Shown: positions 37,101 through 49,600 of the stretch, in pieces
Layout of the letters: each line of letters begins with the position of its first letter
How positions within the stretch are numbered: the stretch's first letter is position 1
From: Pseudisothecium myosuroides
Taxonomy: Eukaryota; Streptophyta; Bryopsida; Hypnales; Lembophyllaceae
NCBI GenBank assembly: GCA_951799445.1
Contig: OX637288.1
Span: 45,151,288-45,215,287 of the forward strand
Reading direction: 5' to 3'
DNA length: 64,000 bases
Program-made: the position numbers and the translations under genes
Notes under the pieces: generated by a model
What the model saw: the letters and a program-made list of their open reading frames with translations, nothing else
Told to the model about the DNA's origin: nothing
The model's database searches: none

Positions 37101-37254
37101 TGGACAGTCTCCAGCTCCTGGCTGCAGAGGTCCATCACCTCCAAGGGCCAATTTCAGTGTCCACCAGCGTGGACCTTTGAAGGACATGAACCAGGTAGAT
37201 GCTCGGATGCCAAGAAAGAGTGATTTTGTCAAAAAGCTGGCTACTGATACTTGA
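34187..37254 (+). CDS. Six-exon coiled-coil protein with basic Ser/Pro-rich tail
   Basis: Exons 34187-34678, 35176-35445, 35609-35701, 35861-35938, 36053-36199 and 36403-37254 join with every intron in phase 0 and GT-AG borders, giving 643 residues. ATG 34187 or 34214 may be the start. Exon 1 has an acidic N-terminus and ends in a helix (KDGWRKQAAVLKAKCEVL to MAHSLRIAVESIL). Exons 2-6 supply more coiled coil (EQTIEKLAAELLQLREV). The last 120 residues are basic and rich in Ser/Pro/Arg (SPARRPGQSPAPG, SPPRANFSV), a composition common in microtubule-associated proteins. I do not recognise the family; a cytoskeletal role is inference. No stops or frameshifts, so it looks functional. It converges on the broken gene at 37620-38701. 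Confidence 0.75.
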
Positions 37255-37619
37255 ATGTCCTGAGTTGCTGATATGCAACTTGTGAGTCCTTGTATGACCA
37301 ATCCATTATAAAGTATTTGTGTAAATTCACAGAATCAGGGTTCTGAAATCATGCCTTGTATGAATTATTTGAACATGTATTAGCTCTACTGTTAAGACTT
37401 TGAGCATTTTCTTTTGTATCTATTCAGCGGCCAAGTTCTGAGCAGCAATGTCGTCCTTTGTTTACCTTCTGTATTCCCCTAAAGGTCCTGGAATGGGTTT
37501 TATAGGATTTTGGGCAGTTTCCTGTGACGTCAAATTTTATTGAATTTGACGCAATTTTTTGAGTCTTCTTTGGAGGTCGGAGATTGGAATATCTCTATGG
37601 GAATATATTTTTTATTTCA
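37255..37619. other. Spacer between two convergent genes
   Basis: 366 bp holding the 3' ends of both neighbours; T- and A-rich runs near 37380 and 37550 may include polyadenylation signals. No gene. Confidence 0.5.
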
Positions 37620-38701
37620 TTAGGTACCAGAGAAAAAGTTGCTGTTGCAACTCCTGCGCAGCAATGACGCTGTTCTGCCCATTGATGATCCGGAATTTGC
37701 AAGAACTGCGGAGATCCTCCCACACCTAGTGCAGACTTGAGGCTTTTCCTTGTTGATGGGCAGAATGCAGATTGTCTGCCGCTCGTCCTGGAGGTCCAAT
37801 ATCTGGGCGAGGACATTCTTCTTTGGCAGAACGCCAGCGGGCTCCAAGGAGCGAACAATGTACTGCTGCTCCGACAACTCTAACAAGTCGATGTCGAGGT
37901 CAACAGTCTTGGTCCTATCTCCGAGAATGAAACAGTCCTCGCAATCTTCCAAAATGCTTCCTGAGCTCTTCTTTGATTCCTCATAGTTGATGTCAGTGTC
38001 CTGATGGGCCCTTCTCGGAATATTTGAGACCGCGAATCCGAAGCTCCCCGCGGTGCCTGCGGCTTTGCTTTCTTCGCTGCGGGAACGGGTGCCTTCTCCA
38101 GAGGCCACTTCCAAGGATGGCCCTGTCCGCGGAGTTGTTGAACTTGCGTACGAAATGCTATCCGATCTGGAGTAGGGGGCAAATCCGCGCGGGCTGGGTC
38201 TTGCGTACATGTTTGACGCGGGGTTTGATAGGTAGCATGCTGAATGTGGAAGAGGTTCTGCGCGATGTGGATCCACTTCCTTGCGAAAGACAAAGGATCT
38301 TTCGCTTCATCAAACTTCACCAACTTAAAGTGGGCCACTCCATCAACGTAGGCGAATGAGGTAATGCTGCGGTAGAGTACTTCGTACTGGAACATGGTCT
38401 GCCCGGGGGGGAAGACGATGCTGTAAAGAAAGCTGAACTCTTCGGTGGAGCCTAGTGTCAGAAGATAGCGATTATTTGACTCCACAACCGAATGCACAGT
38501 CTCATTCTCGGGTAAGGGTTTGAACAAATCTTTGAGTAAAAGAAGACAACGTTGGAAGAGCCCTTGAAGATTCGAACCGACCATGCCTCAAGAATACCCT
38601 GGCTCCTTCGGAGTCCAGAGTTGACCATACAGGTCGGGATCGCTCAGGCCACCCTCTTCACTGAGACAAATGCGTTCGAAGAGGTCTTCAACGTCCTGCA
38701 T
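37620..38701 (-). pseudogene. Broken unknown protein gene
   Basis: From ATG at 38701 the minus strand reads 37 codons (including EEGGLSDPDLYGQLWTP), a TGA at 38588-38590, then on in the same frame through FSFLYSIVFPPGQTMFQYEV and HFKLVKFDEAKDPLSFARKW. Near 38250 the protein-like sequence switches frame (overlap 38276 to about 38200) and continues with a Ser/Arg-rich region, an acidic region (ILEDCEDCFILGDRTKTVDL) and an end at 37620. So there is one nonsense change and either one frameshift or a missed intron. GC is higher than around it. I do not recognise the family. Confidence 0.5.
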
Positions 38702-38751
38702 ACTATATTAAGTCGTCGTCTGGAGGATAAAAAAACGAGCGTCCAATTAGG

Positions 38752-39506
38752 TCGAGTCGATCTAAATTGTCACAAGCAACCAACTGGTGACCGAGAATCT
38801 GGAAACGAAATTCACCGCAGACATCACAAACTCATTGTAGTAATTCATCTTAACTGACCGAGACGGTGGCAGGCGTGGGATTCGGTTTGCTGCCCAAGGA
38901 TGTCATCGCCGGATTTACATTCCGAGCAGTTTGGTTTGTGCGTACCATTTTCACAGAAGAGGCCTGCAGAACATGCAGCGCATTTCCTATTAGACAACGT
39001 TGTCTACACGGAAGTGTGCAGAGTTAGATCGAGTCGATCTAATATTATATGTGGCAAATTATCATTTGGTCGAGACAATGTTTAGCCACTCCCGTGGTCA
39101 CCGAACAACATTGAACATGATACTAATCCATCAATCGACAAGTTATCTCGAATCGAGCTAAGTTGGACTAAGTTGGTTCACATAGATACTTCTCGGAAGC
39201 CTACACGTAGACTTTCGAAACCATATTACTTTAATGTGAGGGGTGGATTCTACCTGCGTACTCGAATGGTGTGGAGTACTCTTTAGATCGAATCGAGCTA
39301 AAGCGTCCGTGTCGACGCATGGATGACCGCATTGGTGGATAGTAATGTTCAACATCAGCTATCATCGTCTATTAAGAGTGGTTACTTTGAGTCGAGCTAA
39401 ACTAATATCAGCGTCTATGACATCAGGTGTGATCGGTCTGGTTCTCAAGTATGATGAGAGAGGGAGAAAAAAATCGTCATTGCTGCGTTAGCTCGACTCG
39501 AGCTAA
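38752..39506 (+). repeat. Recurring 14-base TCGA motif, six copies
   Basis: TCGAGTCGATCTAA and variants (TCGAATCGAGCTAA, TTGAGTCGAGCTAA, TCGACTCGAGCTAA) occur at 38752, 39029, 39148, 39288, 39387 and 39493, all on the plus strand. The sequence between them shows no obvious repetition. They lie directly upstream of the minus-strand frame that starts at 38701. Confidence 0.7.
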
Positions 39507-39509
39507 TTT

Positions 39510-41064
39510 GGCATCAAGCTCATCTATCATTGAGCTAATCTGGCATTCAGCTATGGTGGAAATTGCAATTATTGTGGTTTACAAAACCACAGGAAGTGCA
39601 TTTATGGGCAATTCCAATAAAATGGCGGTATTCCAAGTGCCAGTTTCACGATGTGCCATCTTGACCATCTATAGATTTCAGAACGGCCGTTCTGAACTAT
39701 TTTCATGCTGTTTTAAAATAATATCGCCATTTTAATGAAATTGCCTATATTGACATTGGGTTTACATAATCAAAGAAGGGTGATTGCAAGTTGCCTACAA
39801 TACCAATGCAAGTGGGTCTTAAATGGTGTACAATATGCATAGAATATAAAAGTCGTCAAGGTTAAAAAAAAAGTAGAAAACATAAAAATCGACTTTTGGA
39901 GTGATTATGAAACCCACCTCAACAACTAAGTCAGTGAGGGTGGTTAGTTTTGAAATTCATGGCTTTTTGCAATTGCTTTTTGCTTCAATTTTTTAGAGAT
40001 TGGCATTTAGAGGATACTCTAACGTTCAAGTTTACTCATTTGGATTTTGTCCACTCATTTTCAACATATGGCACAAAGTGAAATTGAAGAAAGCATCGAC
40101 TCCGTTTGTGAAGTGACTGTAAAATCTAAACAAGTTAATTCAAGTCTTAACAAGTTAATTTATTTAGTGACCACACTTTTTGAGTCGAATGTTACATGAA
40201 TGTTACATGAATGTGCAATCCTCACTTATTTACATTTTGCAAGATTTCTAACAATTCAATGCACAGAAATGAAAATTGTATTACTTGCAGAAGATTATTT
40301 CTAGAATAACAATGCTAACCAAGTACTCCGTATAACATTAATCAGAAAGGCTTATTATTCCCAAGAGAGGACGACAAGGGGTAATATACTGACACTCAAT
40401 ATCTATCATTGGCTAAAAATTCAACAATATGTTTTCAAGATTAGAAAATTTGGCTTCCATAGGAAGGAGAGTCAGTGACAACTTCACTGCATGGTGATTT
40501 GTAGTATCAAATCCATAAAATTGACTACCAAAGAAATCCTGAGCTCATTGTTGAATAATGCTACAATGTCTACAACAAAATTGGTAAACAATAAACCCTA
40601 TAAGGGAAACACTGGCCCAATAAACATAAAACAAACTCTTAACACAGTAGAGATATCCGTTAAGAATGGGATGAAGCCAGGAAAAAACAAGCTCGAACAA
40701 GTGGGCCAATAAAAGTCCATCAGAGCTACATGAAACTCTACGTGAAACGCTGAGCCACTTAACGGATTTCTCAAAAAATTAAGGCACTAGCTGTAACACT
40801 GGAAACACAACTTTGGCAAATGTTTTACTGCACTAAGATTTCTATGAATTAGACCGATTCTACAATTCCAATTCAAGCTGCCCGCTAACTTGGTAAAACT
40901 GACACTGCCCTTGCGCTTTCATTCTTTTAGAATACCCCGAACTTTGTACACCTTGATAGTTAGTCTATGAAATCATTATTCACAAGGAAAGGTCTGACTG
41001 ACGCCTTGGACCTACCAGCCATGGAGCTTGCAACAGTGCAGATCCAGCACTTGACAATTATAGT
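39510..41064. other. Intergenic, nothing recognised
   Basis: AT-rich, no supportable gene or repeat. The end nearest 41064 probably holds the 3' UTR of the minus-strand gene that follows. Confidence 0.55.
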
Positions 41065-43287
41065 TTAATACAACTCAAATGATTCATGACCGGCAACCTT
41101 GACAGCTCGGATGACATTTCCAAAGCCTAAAACCCTTATCAATCGACCACCAAGAACATATACGACGCCAGACCCCATTTGACCCAAGTATGGCAGGGCA
41201 GGGTGTGCTAAGGTTCCCAGAACAAACCAGTTCAGACTCAGGAGGGCCACAGCTATGAAGCCTTGGTGGCTCTGGAGTTTGCTGAAAAAGCGGACAACGT
41301 TGGCCAGCGACACGCCCACCACTGTGAACAAAGCAATCACTAGAGGGGTGCACGGATCCTGCACGATGCATTATGGAGCAAAATTAGATTAGGCGAGGTG
41401 GAAAAAACATTGATCTGTGACTACATAGTTTGGAAGCCTCAACTATGACTAAATCATATGAATTATTTGAACAAACAAGACTGATCTCGCTTGCTAAGCA
41501 GAACAAGACTAGGGATAGGGTCAAGTAAATTCAGTGAGGATCAGTAGAGTGTTAACCTTGGACTCCCACGCAATCATTGCCACCAGAGTTGAAAGAAATG
41601 CACTGAAAATACTCGAGACGAAGGCCACGCCCTTCTCAGATTCAGCAAATAACGGAACCTCCGAATCTTTCGAACCAATCTGCCTAGGGCTAGACCCCCG
41701 AGTCACCAAAGACTGCATTTCATCACAAGACTCAAGATATGAATCATTGATGAGAACGTCATGAAGAGTCTTGCTCGCAAGATCTTTGGCTTGCACTATG
41801 CTGTCAAATTCACCGGACTCTAAATTCATACTGTCCTGCTCTAAAGACATTTTTTCTGAATGGCGCTTGGTGGCTGATGTTAACGCCGCCACAGTCTCTG
41901 CCAGACCCCTCCGTTGAGCCTCTTCGTTCTCAGCTAACTGTTGATTTGTATATTCTAAATCCTCGACCTACATCCCACAAAAATTCAGAAGCAAATAATT
42001 CAGAACATCACGCACCATCGTAAAAAAAATGGTGGATGTTCATATATCATTTATAGCTAGCAGAATGGAAAAAGATTAAAATAAAATCAATTGTACTCAC
42101 TTGAACGACCTACCTTATTCTTTAAGAACCTAACGGTATCCACTGCCTTTTTCTTCTCAACATTCAGAAGATCAAGAGTTTCCATGATCCGTCGGCGGTC
42201 TTTCGTAAATACGTCCAATTTTCTCTGTAACTCACTATTCCGTAATTTCTCCTCTTCGAGATAACGACCCAAAGAACTTAGCCGTCTCTCCAGCTGCCAG
42301 ATGAATGACCGTGTCAGAGAATATCAACAGACATGTTTTGTTAAAAGTGCCATAAAATGCTAAATATAAGTCCACAATCGATAAGACTCCATTCATAAAC
42401 TGAAACTTCACAAAAACCTTGAATCTAAGGAATGTGAAGAAAATGCATCGTATACAAGAACAGTGACAATATAGGCATGATCAATTGATGAGAACAATCA
42501 TGCTCGTCCATCCCAAATTTTCATGTTGTGTCTTAATTATACCTCCCAGGAGTGAATTTGATATTTAACGGAGTACATCCCACCTTATTAAACTAATTAA
42601 ACCCCTAAAAACTTAATTTCTTTATTAAATTCAATATTGTAGAATAAGAGATACAGAGGTTTGAAGTTAAAACCAAATAGATCAAAACTGAGTTTCATGC
42701 TCTACTTGATTCTACCTTCCTCTTCGGGTCAGAAAACAAATTAAGCAAATCCTAAATTGAATGCACATTTGGATTGGCAACGTGCAACTAGTGTATGATA
42801 TGTATTTCACAGAACATAAAGCAAGAGGAACTCATTCTAAACAACCAAACCTCTGTAGCTCTTATTGTATCTCTTATCTCTCATGTTTCACTAATGTTTG
42901 AATTGTTAATGTTGAATCGATGAAAATTTGAGTTTGTAGGGGTTTAAGTAGTTTGAAAGGGAAGTACTCCATTGAATAATTAGAGAGACTCATAGGAAAT
43001 TGAAGTAAACACACAAGAAGAAAACTAGGGATGGCCTTCACGGATATCTCTAATATTTGATAAACGAAAGGCAATCAACTCTCTCGCTGAAGAGTAAACG
43101 GCACCTGTTTCACCCGTCGATAGGCAGTCACAACCTCAATGCACCTTGAAAACGTTTCTGAAACTCGGTTTAGCACTATGCCGCATACAGAAATGTACAA
43201 GTGCAGCGCCAGCCAGAATAGTTGGCGCCATGGACGAGTAACTCTGGCGAGCAGGTCACAAAAGAGAGATGCTAGGAAAAACATCAT
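41065..43287 (-). CDS. Membrane and coiled-coil protein, four coding exons
   Basis: Coding exons (minus) 43287-43105, 42293-42114, 41967-41557 and 41358-41065 join in phase 0 with GT-AG borders into 355 residues. ATG 43287 gives a hydrophobic N-terminus (MMFFLASLFCDLL and LFWLALHLYISVCGIVL). Residues 62-150 form a coiled coil (YLEEEKLRNSELQRKLDVF, NVEKKKAVDTVRFLKNK). About residue 235 onward has three or four likely membrane helices (VAFVSSIFSAFLSTLVAMIA, LVIALFTVVGVSLANVV, GFIAVALLSLNWFVLGTL). It is therefore probably an integral membrane protein with a coiled-coil domain exposed to one side. I do not recognise the family. No defects seen. An acceptor 'attttttag' 25 bp before the ATG implies an upstream non-coding exon. 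Confidence 0.72.
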
Positions 43288-43315
43288 CTCTCTCCCTTGC
43301 ACTATACCAAACTAA

Positions 43316-45508
43316 AAAATCGCCTTCCTCGTAACTCCTATCATGGCAAGTTCCAGATATTGCCCTGCATGAATATTTTGACCAGAGTCTCCAAGATCAG
43401 AACTTCAGGCGATTAGAAGGATCATGATGCGAGATAGGAAAAAAAATTAAAAGGAAGCACAACGAGCAAAAAATGCCAAGCAAACACGCGAAAATAAAGT
43501 TCCACTGATTGAGTTGAGGAAAGGAATGAGCCATGGACTTAACCTGCTTGATAGGGTTAGATTATTGTGCTCATAAGAGCATTCTACAGAAAAAACAGAA
43601 AAAACAGAAAACTCCTACTTGAGTAACATGGTTGGAAGGTCTGTGATGAAGACATCAATACGAATGAACAATAGAGCGTACCTGCAGAAACGAGGAAATC
43701 AATATAGACCAGAAGAAGAAACCATCCGCTTGCGCCGGCGAGGCCGGCAACATAAGAAGCAGAGGCACAGGCAACAAAGAGAGCACCAGAATGATAGCCC
43801 CCGCATCCGTACTCTTACTTGGAAAAGGAGAAACTCTTACACGATCTGTTCCTGCTCGCAACTACGAAAAAGCTTGTCGCATAAACACATATGCAGCTTC
43901 ATGAAAGCGTTCCAAAAAATGCTTCCGCTCAGCTTCTGCAAGCCATTAGGAGCGTCGAGTCAGGACATCAACGAATTATCCAATAAACAGAGAAGGACTC
44001 GAGCAAAGCGTACCTCAAAGTACACAACACTAGAACTGGAGACAGTATAAACCGTTTCAAATCGAAAGAGGAAAAGCACGCAAAATTAAGTTACTCTCCT
44101 AAACCATCAGGCACGAAGAACACACGATAAGCTTAAGGAGCTTCAGTGCCGTAGCTGTAGGAGCTCAAATCCTGAAGTTCATAATACACATTACGAAGAA
44201 CAATACATACAAGTAGAGCCTCCACCCAAAATTGAAAATAAAAGTGAAACAACAGCAAAATTCTGAACACAATTAACCCTAACAGAAGACTAAAGCCCTT
44301 AAAGTTAATATTTCCAGTGGAGGCTCAGTTTCTGATTAAGAAAAAATTAAGTAAGAGAGTGCTTGACCTTGAGAATGACAAATTTCATAGCTGTAAATGT
44401 AATCTCCAACAGCATAGCTGCTCACAAACTGAGTACCATAAGGCTACTATGACAAGCAGCTGTCAGAGAACAAAAGCTCAACATTATAAAAGCTCCAGAA
44501 AACTCCACAGCATGCTTCAACGTTGTAGAGTAGAATAGGATTCATAAAACATCGATCCTAAAAGTGATCGCAGCTTCCTAGGAGGAGTCCAACCGCACTC
44601 GAAATAACAAAGAGGTATATTCGTCAACTTGTTTCGAGAACAGGAAATTCTCAGATTAAACTAGTGTGTTCTCCCATTTTCACGGAAAGAAACTGAGCCT
44701 AAAAGCACCTCCATGCGTGCATAAAATTAATTCCAGACCGAAACTTCACCAGATTGCGATGGCGAGAAAGCAAGAGAGTTTACAAAAGCGCAACAAAGAC
44801 TACGAATGCCCTCGCTATGTCCACACACGCAACCAACTTCCTCAGGAGTCCAATCAAACTCAAAACAGCAAATAACTATATTCGCCAGGTTATTGTAACA
44901 GGTAGCGGAGAAAAAGAAATGCTGAATTTAAAAAATTCATCCTCCCATTATCATGGAACAAGACTCAGATAGCCTATCCGAAATATCCTAAATCCAAAGA
45001 ACAAAAACTAATTCCAACCGCAACTTCAAGAAGCTGAACCAGATTGCAATGGCCGCGCAACGAGCAAAAAGACTTTACTGAAAACTAAGAACGTCCTCAC
45101 TCTGTCCACGCACGCACAACTTACAACAGGTTTCCCGCACAATGCGAAAACAGAGGAAATCCACAGAATTCTTAACAAACGCACCAATCCTTAATCAAGA
45201 AATGAAACTCCGGTAAAAGCACTTACAATATCGACCAGGAAATTCGAATTGATACAATCAAAAGGGAGCCATCACACGAAACCCTCGCACGACCAGAAAC
45301 ACGTAATTAAGTGCGCAGAGATCGTACGTAATCCTTCAATTGATACAGCAAAACAACAGTCGCCGTGAAATGACCTACACGCATCTATTACCGAATCGTA
45401 CTGAGCTTGCACTGGAGAAATCATGTTACCGATTGGCTGACGAGAGACAGAGAGAGAAGAGAGTAAGAGAAGAGAGTTTTATGGAAGAGTTGTTGAATTA
45501 ACTTACCG
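43316..45508 (-). other. Probable 5'-UTR intron of the membrane-protein gene
   Basis: A donor-like GCATACG|GTAAGTTAAT (minus, at 45508) and the acceptor near 43312 would bound a 2.2-kb intron in the leader. Open frames within it are short and unsupported. Long leader introns are common in plant genes. Confidence 0.4.
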
Positions 45509-45800
45509 TATGCAAAAAAGCAGGGAGCGGCACGGCGCAGGCGGATCCGACGATGAAATGAAATGGTACGAAGAAAGTGTCTCGGAAAGAGAAGAAGGAT
45601 TGCGTCGGGGTCGGGGGTAAGCTTGCTTTAGCTGTTGGTGGCCATGGCGAGTGCCGAGTGGAGGTGGAAAAACAAACAAATGGCGCAATGGGGACGGAAG
45701 TGCCTCCTGTGTGTCCACGCACGGGCTTTCCCAGGTCCGCCACACGGGGTTCTTTGCTTACAGGGCCTCAGTTGGGTGTGTGAGGGATGTGAGGTGGGGG
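45509..45800 (-). promoter_or_regulatory. Presumed first exon and promoter of the membrane-protein gene
   Basis: GC-rich block (45500-45790) abutting the donor at 45508. Two overlapping frames of about 80 codons cover it on the minus strand, but neither needs to be coding. The transcription start is not visible. Confidence 0.35.
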
Positions 45801-45805
45801 GTGAT

Positions 45806-47647
45806 TTAACCCTGTAAGAGCCCGTTTCCATTTGGGAACCGGAACTGGAGGCCCTTCCAGATTGACCACGAGAAAAAAACTCTGAAATCTTCACGTGACA
45901 CACAGTAGGTACCTCCAAATGTGCCACTGACCTTAACCCCTAAATGCCCAAGGTCTATTTTGAGCCTCTTGGAATTTGCTCTAAATTGAACAAAAAGTCA
46001 ACATTTTGATAAGTTGAATCAATTTTTTTTGAATTGTAACTGTACAAATTCAAACTAGACATGTTAGAAATTAGATAGGAATAGAGAACACAACAATATC
46101 ATTTAAGGATTGAAAGATTATAATGTTTGATCATCAGGGTGTTAAATCTATGAAAATCTTTGAGCTCTCTTTTTGCATGTCAAATCTGAAAAGTTCAAGA
46201 CCAAAAAAATATGAGGTTGAAGGGCCTAACAAATATAACCCCAATCAATTTATAACTTCTCAAAATCTACTCTACAATTTTTTTTAAAGAATTTCTAGTG
46301 TGATTTTTTCTCCAAGATCTAGTGTATTTGAGGCTCATTTCCAAGAGCCCTCAACACTACAAAAAATCAAGATTGCAATGAGTACCTTTGCACAAAATCT
46401 TGAATAGAAAAACCATAATCATTCATTTTCAAAATCGGATTTTTTATGCTAAAATTAGACTTCAAAAAGAATCTTTCAAAAATACAAACTTTTAAAAATA
46501 GCAATTTGGTAAGGTTTTATTTAACTTCAAAGTTTCTTCGACACCACATTTGGATGCCTTGGGCATTTAGGGGTTAAACCACCATCTTTACTCCTGTGTG
46601 GAAGAAACCCATTTAAAACCCATTTTAAAAACAAACTTTGTTCCTTACTTGATAACTTTTGCATACAGTATTCAAATGCCATGTTCTTTGGTGCGTTGAA
46701 ACCTCCTTTCACTTGCCAACAAGAACATGTGAAAATTTGACCAGTCTAATAATAATAAATAGATTCAATAGCAAAAAATGGCGGTTTTGGAAAGCAAGCT
46801 CTGTTTTAGGGTCTGCTAGGTCTAGGAAGGTTTTTGACTTTTGCAAAGCTGGAGGTTGGAGGTCCAGGCCTGGATCCCTTCAACCTCCCAATGGAAATGG
46901 GTTTTTAGGACAACCTCATGACCATTGATTTCAAGGCTCCTTACCCATCACTTTGTTTGATGCCATTTTGCAATTAGATATGAATGAAAATTTTTAGTAT
47001 ATATTTATTTTTTAGAGAGGAAATCATAAGTCCACTACAAGTCATAAAAATTTGAAATATTTTGGAAAAATTTGAAATTATTATGAATTTCTTAAGGAAA
47101 AAAATGAAGAAAATTCATATCAAATATAGAATATACTACAAAAATTTGAAATTTTCACCATAGATTTATATTATAGTATAGAACATCATGGTATAAACCA
47201 AAGTTATTGTATCACTCTAAAAGTAGAAATTAGAAAATCAACAATCCGTGGTATTAGGTCCAAATCTTCATATTGCTGTAAAATATTGAAATTTACAATT
47301 TTTTTCAAAACTTTCAATTGGAGTAGAAACTGCACTAGATAAGTTTCATTTCATTAGTTGCATTCAAATTCGTAAAACATAATTTTTATGGCTAGAATTC
47401 ACATCAAGAGTAAATAGCAAGAAATGACCAAAATACACTATAAAGGTGATCTCTTGATTAAGCATCTTCTTCTTTAGGAAAGTCAATAATGCTATAATGA
47501 GTGGATTTGCATTACTATTCACTGAAAATGTACTCAAGTACCTTAAACAAAAGAAATTGGATGAAAATTTTTTTTTTTTCCATCTTACTGTATGAAGTAA
47601 AGTCATCCATTAAATACTTAGTATCCATAGCACCCTTATAGGGTTAA
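45806..47647. mobile_element. TTAA-flanked piggyBac-like element (1.8 kb)
   Basis: TTAA at 45806-45809 and 47644-47647. The left end CCCTGTAAG and the complement of the right end CCCTATAAG match in 8 of 9 bases. No transposase. It contains a smaller element of the same kind (45933-46577). It sits immediately upstream of the first exon of the membrane-protein gene, so it may have altered that promoter. The rest of the body is AT-rich. Confidence 0.5.
45933..46577. mobile_element. Nested piggyBac-like MITE (637 bp body)
   Basis: TTAA at 45933-45936 and 46574-46577. The terminal inverted repeat CCCCTAAATGCCCAAGG is perfect at both ends (45937-45953 and 46557-46573). AT-rich body without coding sequence. 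The TTAA target and C-rich start point to a piggyBac-type transposase acting in trans. Confidence 0.8.
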
Positions 47648-48454
47648 GTGTAAGGTGGGATGATTTAAATGTGAGGTGGGATGATTTTCTTGGCTTGGTG
47701 GGATTGCTTTGTGTGTGAGTTGGGGGCCCGGGCACTTCACTATACCTTGTAATTTACATATAAGTGCATTGAAACTTTTTATTTTGGAGGCTATTTAGCT
47801 ATCATTTCTAAATAATATATGCCCCTATTTTTTCCTACTTCTACTTTTTGCCAATTTTCCTATACCTTATGGTAGGTAAAACTAAAATTTGAGGCATTTA
47901 AACATACCCCTATTGTAATTCAAAAATTTATATGCAATTTTAGGATTGATTAGTACAACATTTACACTCTAACTACTCTCAAATACAACCTATACAAAAT
48001 AGTGCATATATAGACATCATATATCAAACAATTCATACAAATGAACCATATATGTATAATAGGAGAAAAAAACATAAAAGTTGAAAATCCTACAAATAAT
48101 ATTAGATTGGCTAAACTTGACTTATGGAACACATTTTTAAAAATCGCTCGCTGCAGACTTGAGTTGGAGAGAACAAACAAATGACAACCCTAAATGAGAC
48201 GTTGTTCATTAATTTGTCTATTTGCAAATGGAAAATGGAAGCTTCTCATTTGAGTTCTTTTAGACTATCTCTTGTGTAGATTTACAAATTATGTACTATA
48301 GATCATTATTATGTACTATATAGTAGCTATAATACTATATGCTTCAAAAAAGTGATGTTATAGTAACTTGAATATTTTTTACATTATTAGCTTCAACATT
48401 TAAAATATACCCTAGAGTAGGTCTTATATAACTTAGTTTTTAAAGTAACTGCTA
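47648..48454. other. Intergenic, nothing recognised
   Basis: Begins with a 20-bp direct repeat 'tgtaaggtgggatgattt(aaatgtgaggtgggatgattt)'. Otherwise AT-rich and gene-free. Confidence 0.5.
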
Positions 48455-49600
48455 GTGAAGCACCTGGACATTTGGTGTCATGACTACCATTTCATGTGCC
48501 TTCCGAAGTACTTGAAAGAGATAAATTCACATATCAAAGTGGGTTTCTTTCTACACAGGCCATTTCCCTCTTCGGAGATCTACCGAACTCTGTCTGGGCA
48601 ATCTGAGATTCTGGAGGCTCTGCTCAAAGTATGTAATTTGTCATCGAGTATGTTCTATCCGGATTTTCTTTTTTAAGCATGTAATTTGTTGTTAATTTTT
48701 TCATTCCTATGAACAGAAAATAGTGTCTCGAGCATGATTGGCATTAATAAAGGGACTAACCAAACTATTGTAATGCTCCAGACTTAGCATTTTTCAGGTC
48801 ATTTTGCAAGAGCTAATCCTCGTACGCCTTGGTCACACATACCTTGTCCATTATTTATCACCAATGGATCCTTTGCTGCTAGAAATTACATCCAGAGAAC
48901 TCTGTATGACTTGGGTATGCCTGCTATTGTGCAGTTTCTACACATCAAGATGATTACGCACACATTTTGAGAGCTCAGGCATAAGGATATTTGGCCTCGA
49001 AGGCGCACCAGAAGATGTGGAAACTAAAATGATGGAAGGGTTACTCGTGTTAACTTTCAGCTGCAAGTTCCTTGGATCTTTGAGTTTGTTTGATCATGAG
49101 CATTGCCTCAGTCGTAATTAATTACCTAATGCTTATTTGTTCTTAGCAATGCCTTCTTCTTTGACTCCTGGTACTGCGATATCTCTTGGCCATATAAATT
49201 GCATTACATCTTTGATTTGTGAGAGCAACTTGATTGGTTGGATCAGTTTCCAGTGGGTATTGACGTGGGCAGATTTTTCTAAGCTCTAGAGACTCAGCCA
49301 GTTCAGAATCACTTGCAAATTGCAGTACCATCACGACACGAGTTTGCCGTCAAATGTAAGTTCCTCAATCTCTCATTCCAAACCATTGCAGGCTTACACA
49401 TAAACAATTTCATGTTATCTGAACATGAGCCTACATTTGTCGAGTACGGTGCATGAGATTGTTGGACGAATCCATGGTGCCTATGGCACAATCAGCTGGA
49501 CGCCTATTCCTCTTCTGCTGAGCAGAAATGAACTATACTGTATCCAGCAGAAAGTGTATAACAAGATAGAATATCGGTACTCATTGATTACAATTCGACT
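48455..49600 (+). pseudogene. Trehalose-6-phosphate synthase fragment (inverted arm 1)
   Basis: TPS makes trehalose-6-phosphate from UDP-glucose and glucose-6-phosphate in the cytosol. Four exon-like blocks match the middle of plant TPS in order: 48460-48630 (WCHDYHFMCLPKYLKE, then HRPFPSSEIYRTLSGQSEIL), about 48925-49030 (DDYA, then IRIFGLEGAPEDVE), about 49230-49350 (FPVGID and ALETQPVQNHL with a stop between, joined to QIAVPSRHEFAVK) and about 49430-49540 (LSSTVHEIVGRIHGAYGTIS). The block with LGVDRLDMIKG is missing, and the N- and C-terminal thirds are absent. Stops and frameshifts confirm decay. A second, inverted copy lies at 57080-57960. Confidence 0.82.

Noticed and set aside
47030..47060. 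'cactacaagtcataaa' as a CACTA end
   Set aside because: Only nine bases match and no partner end or target duplication is present.
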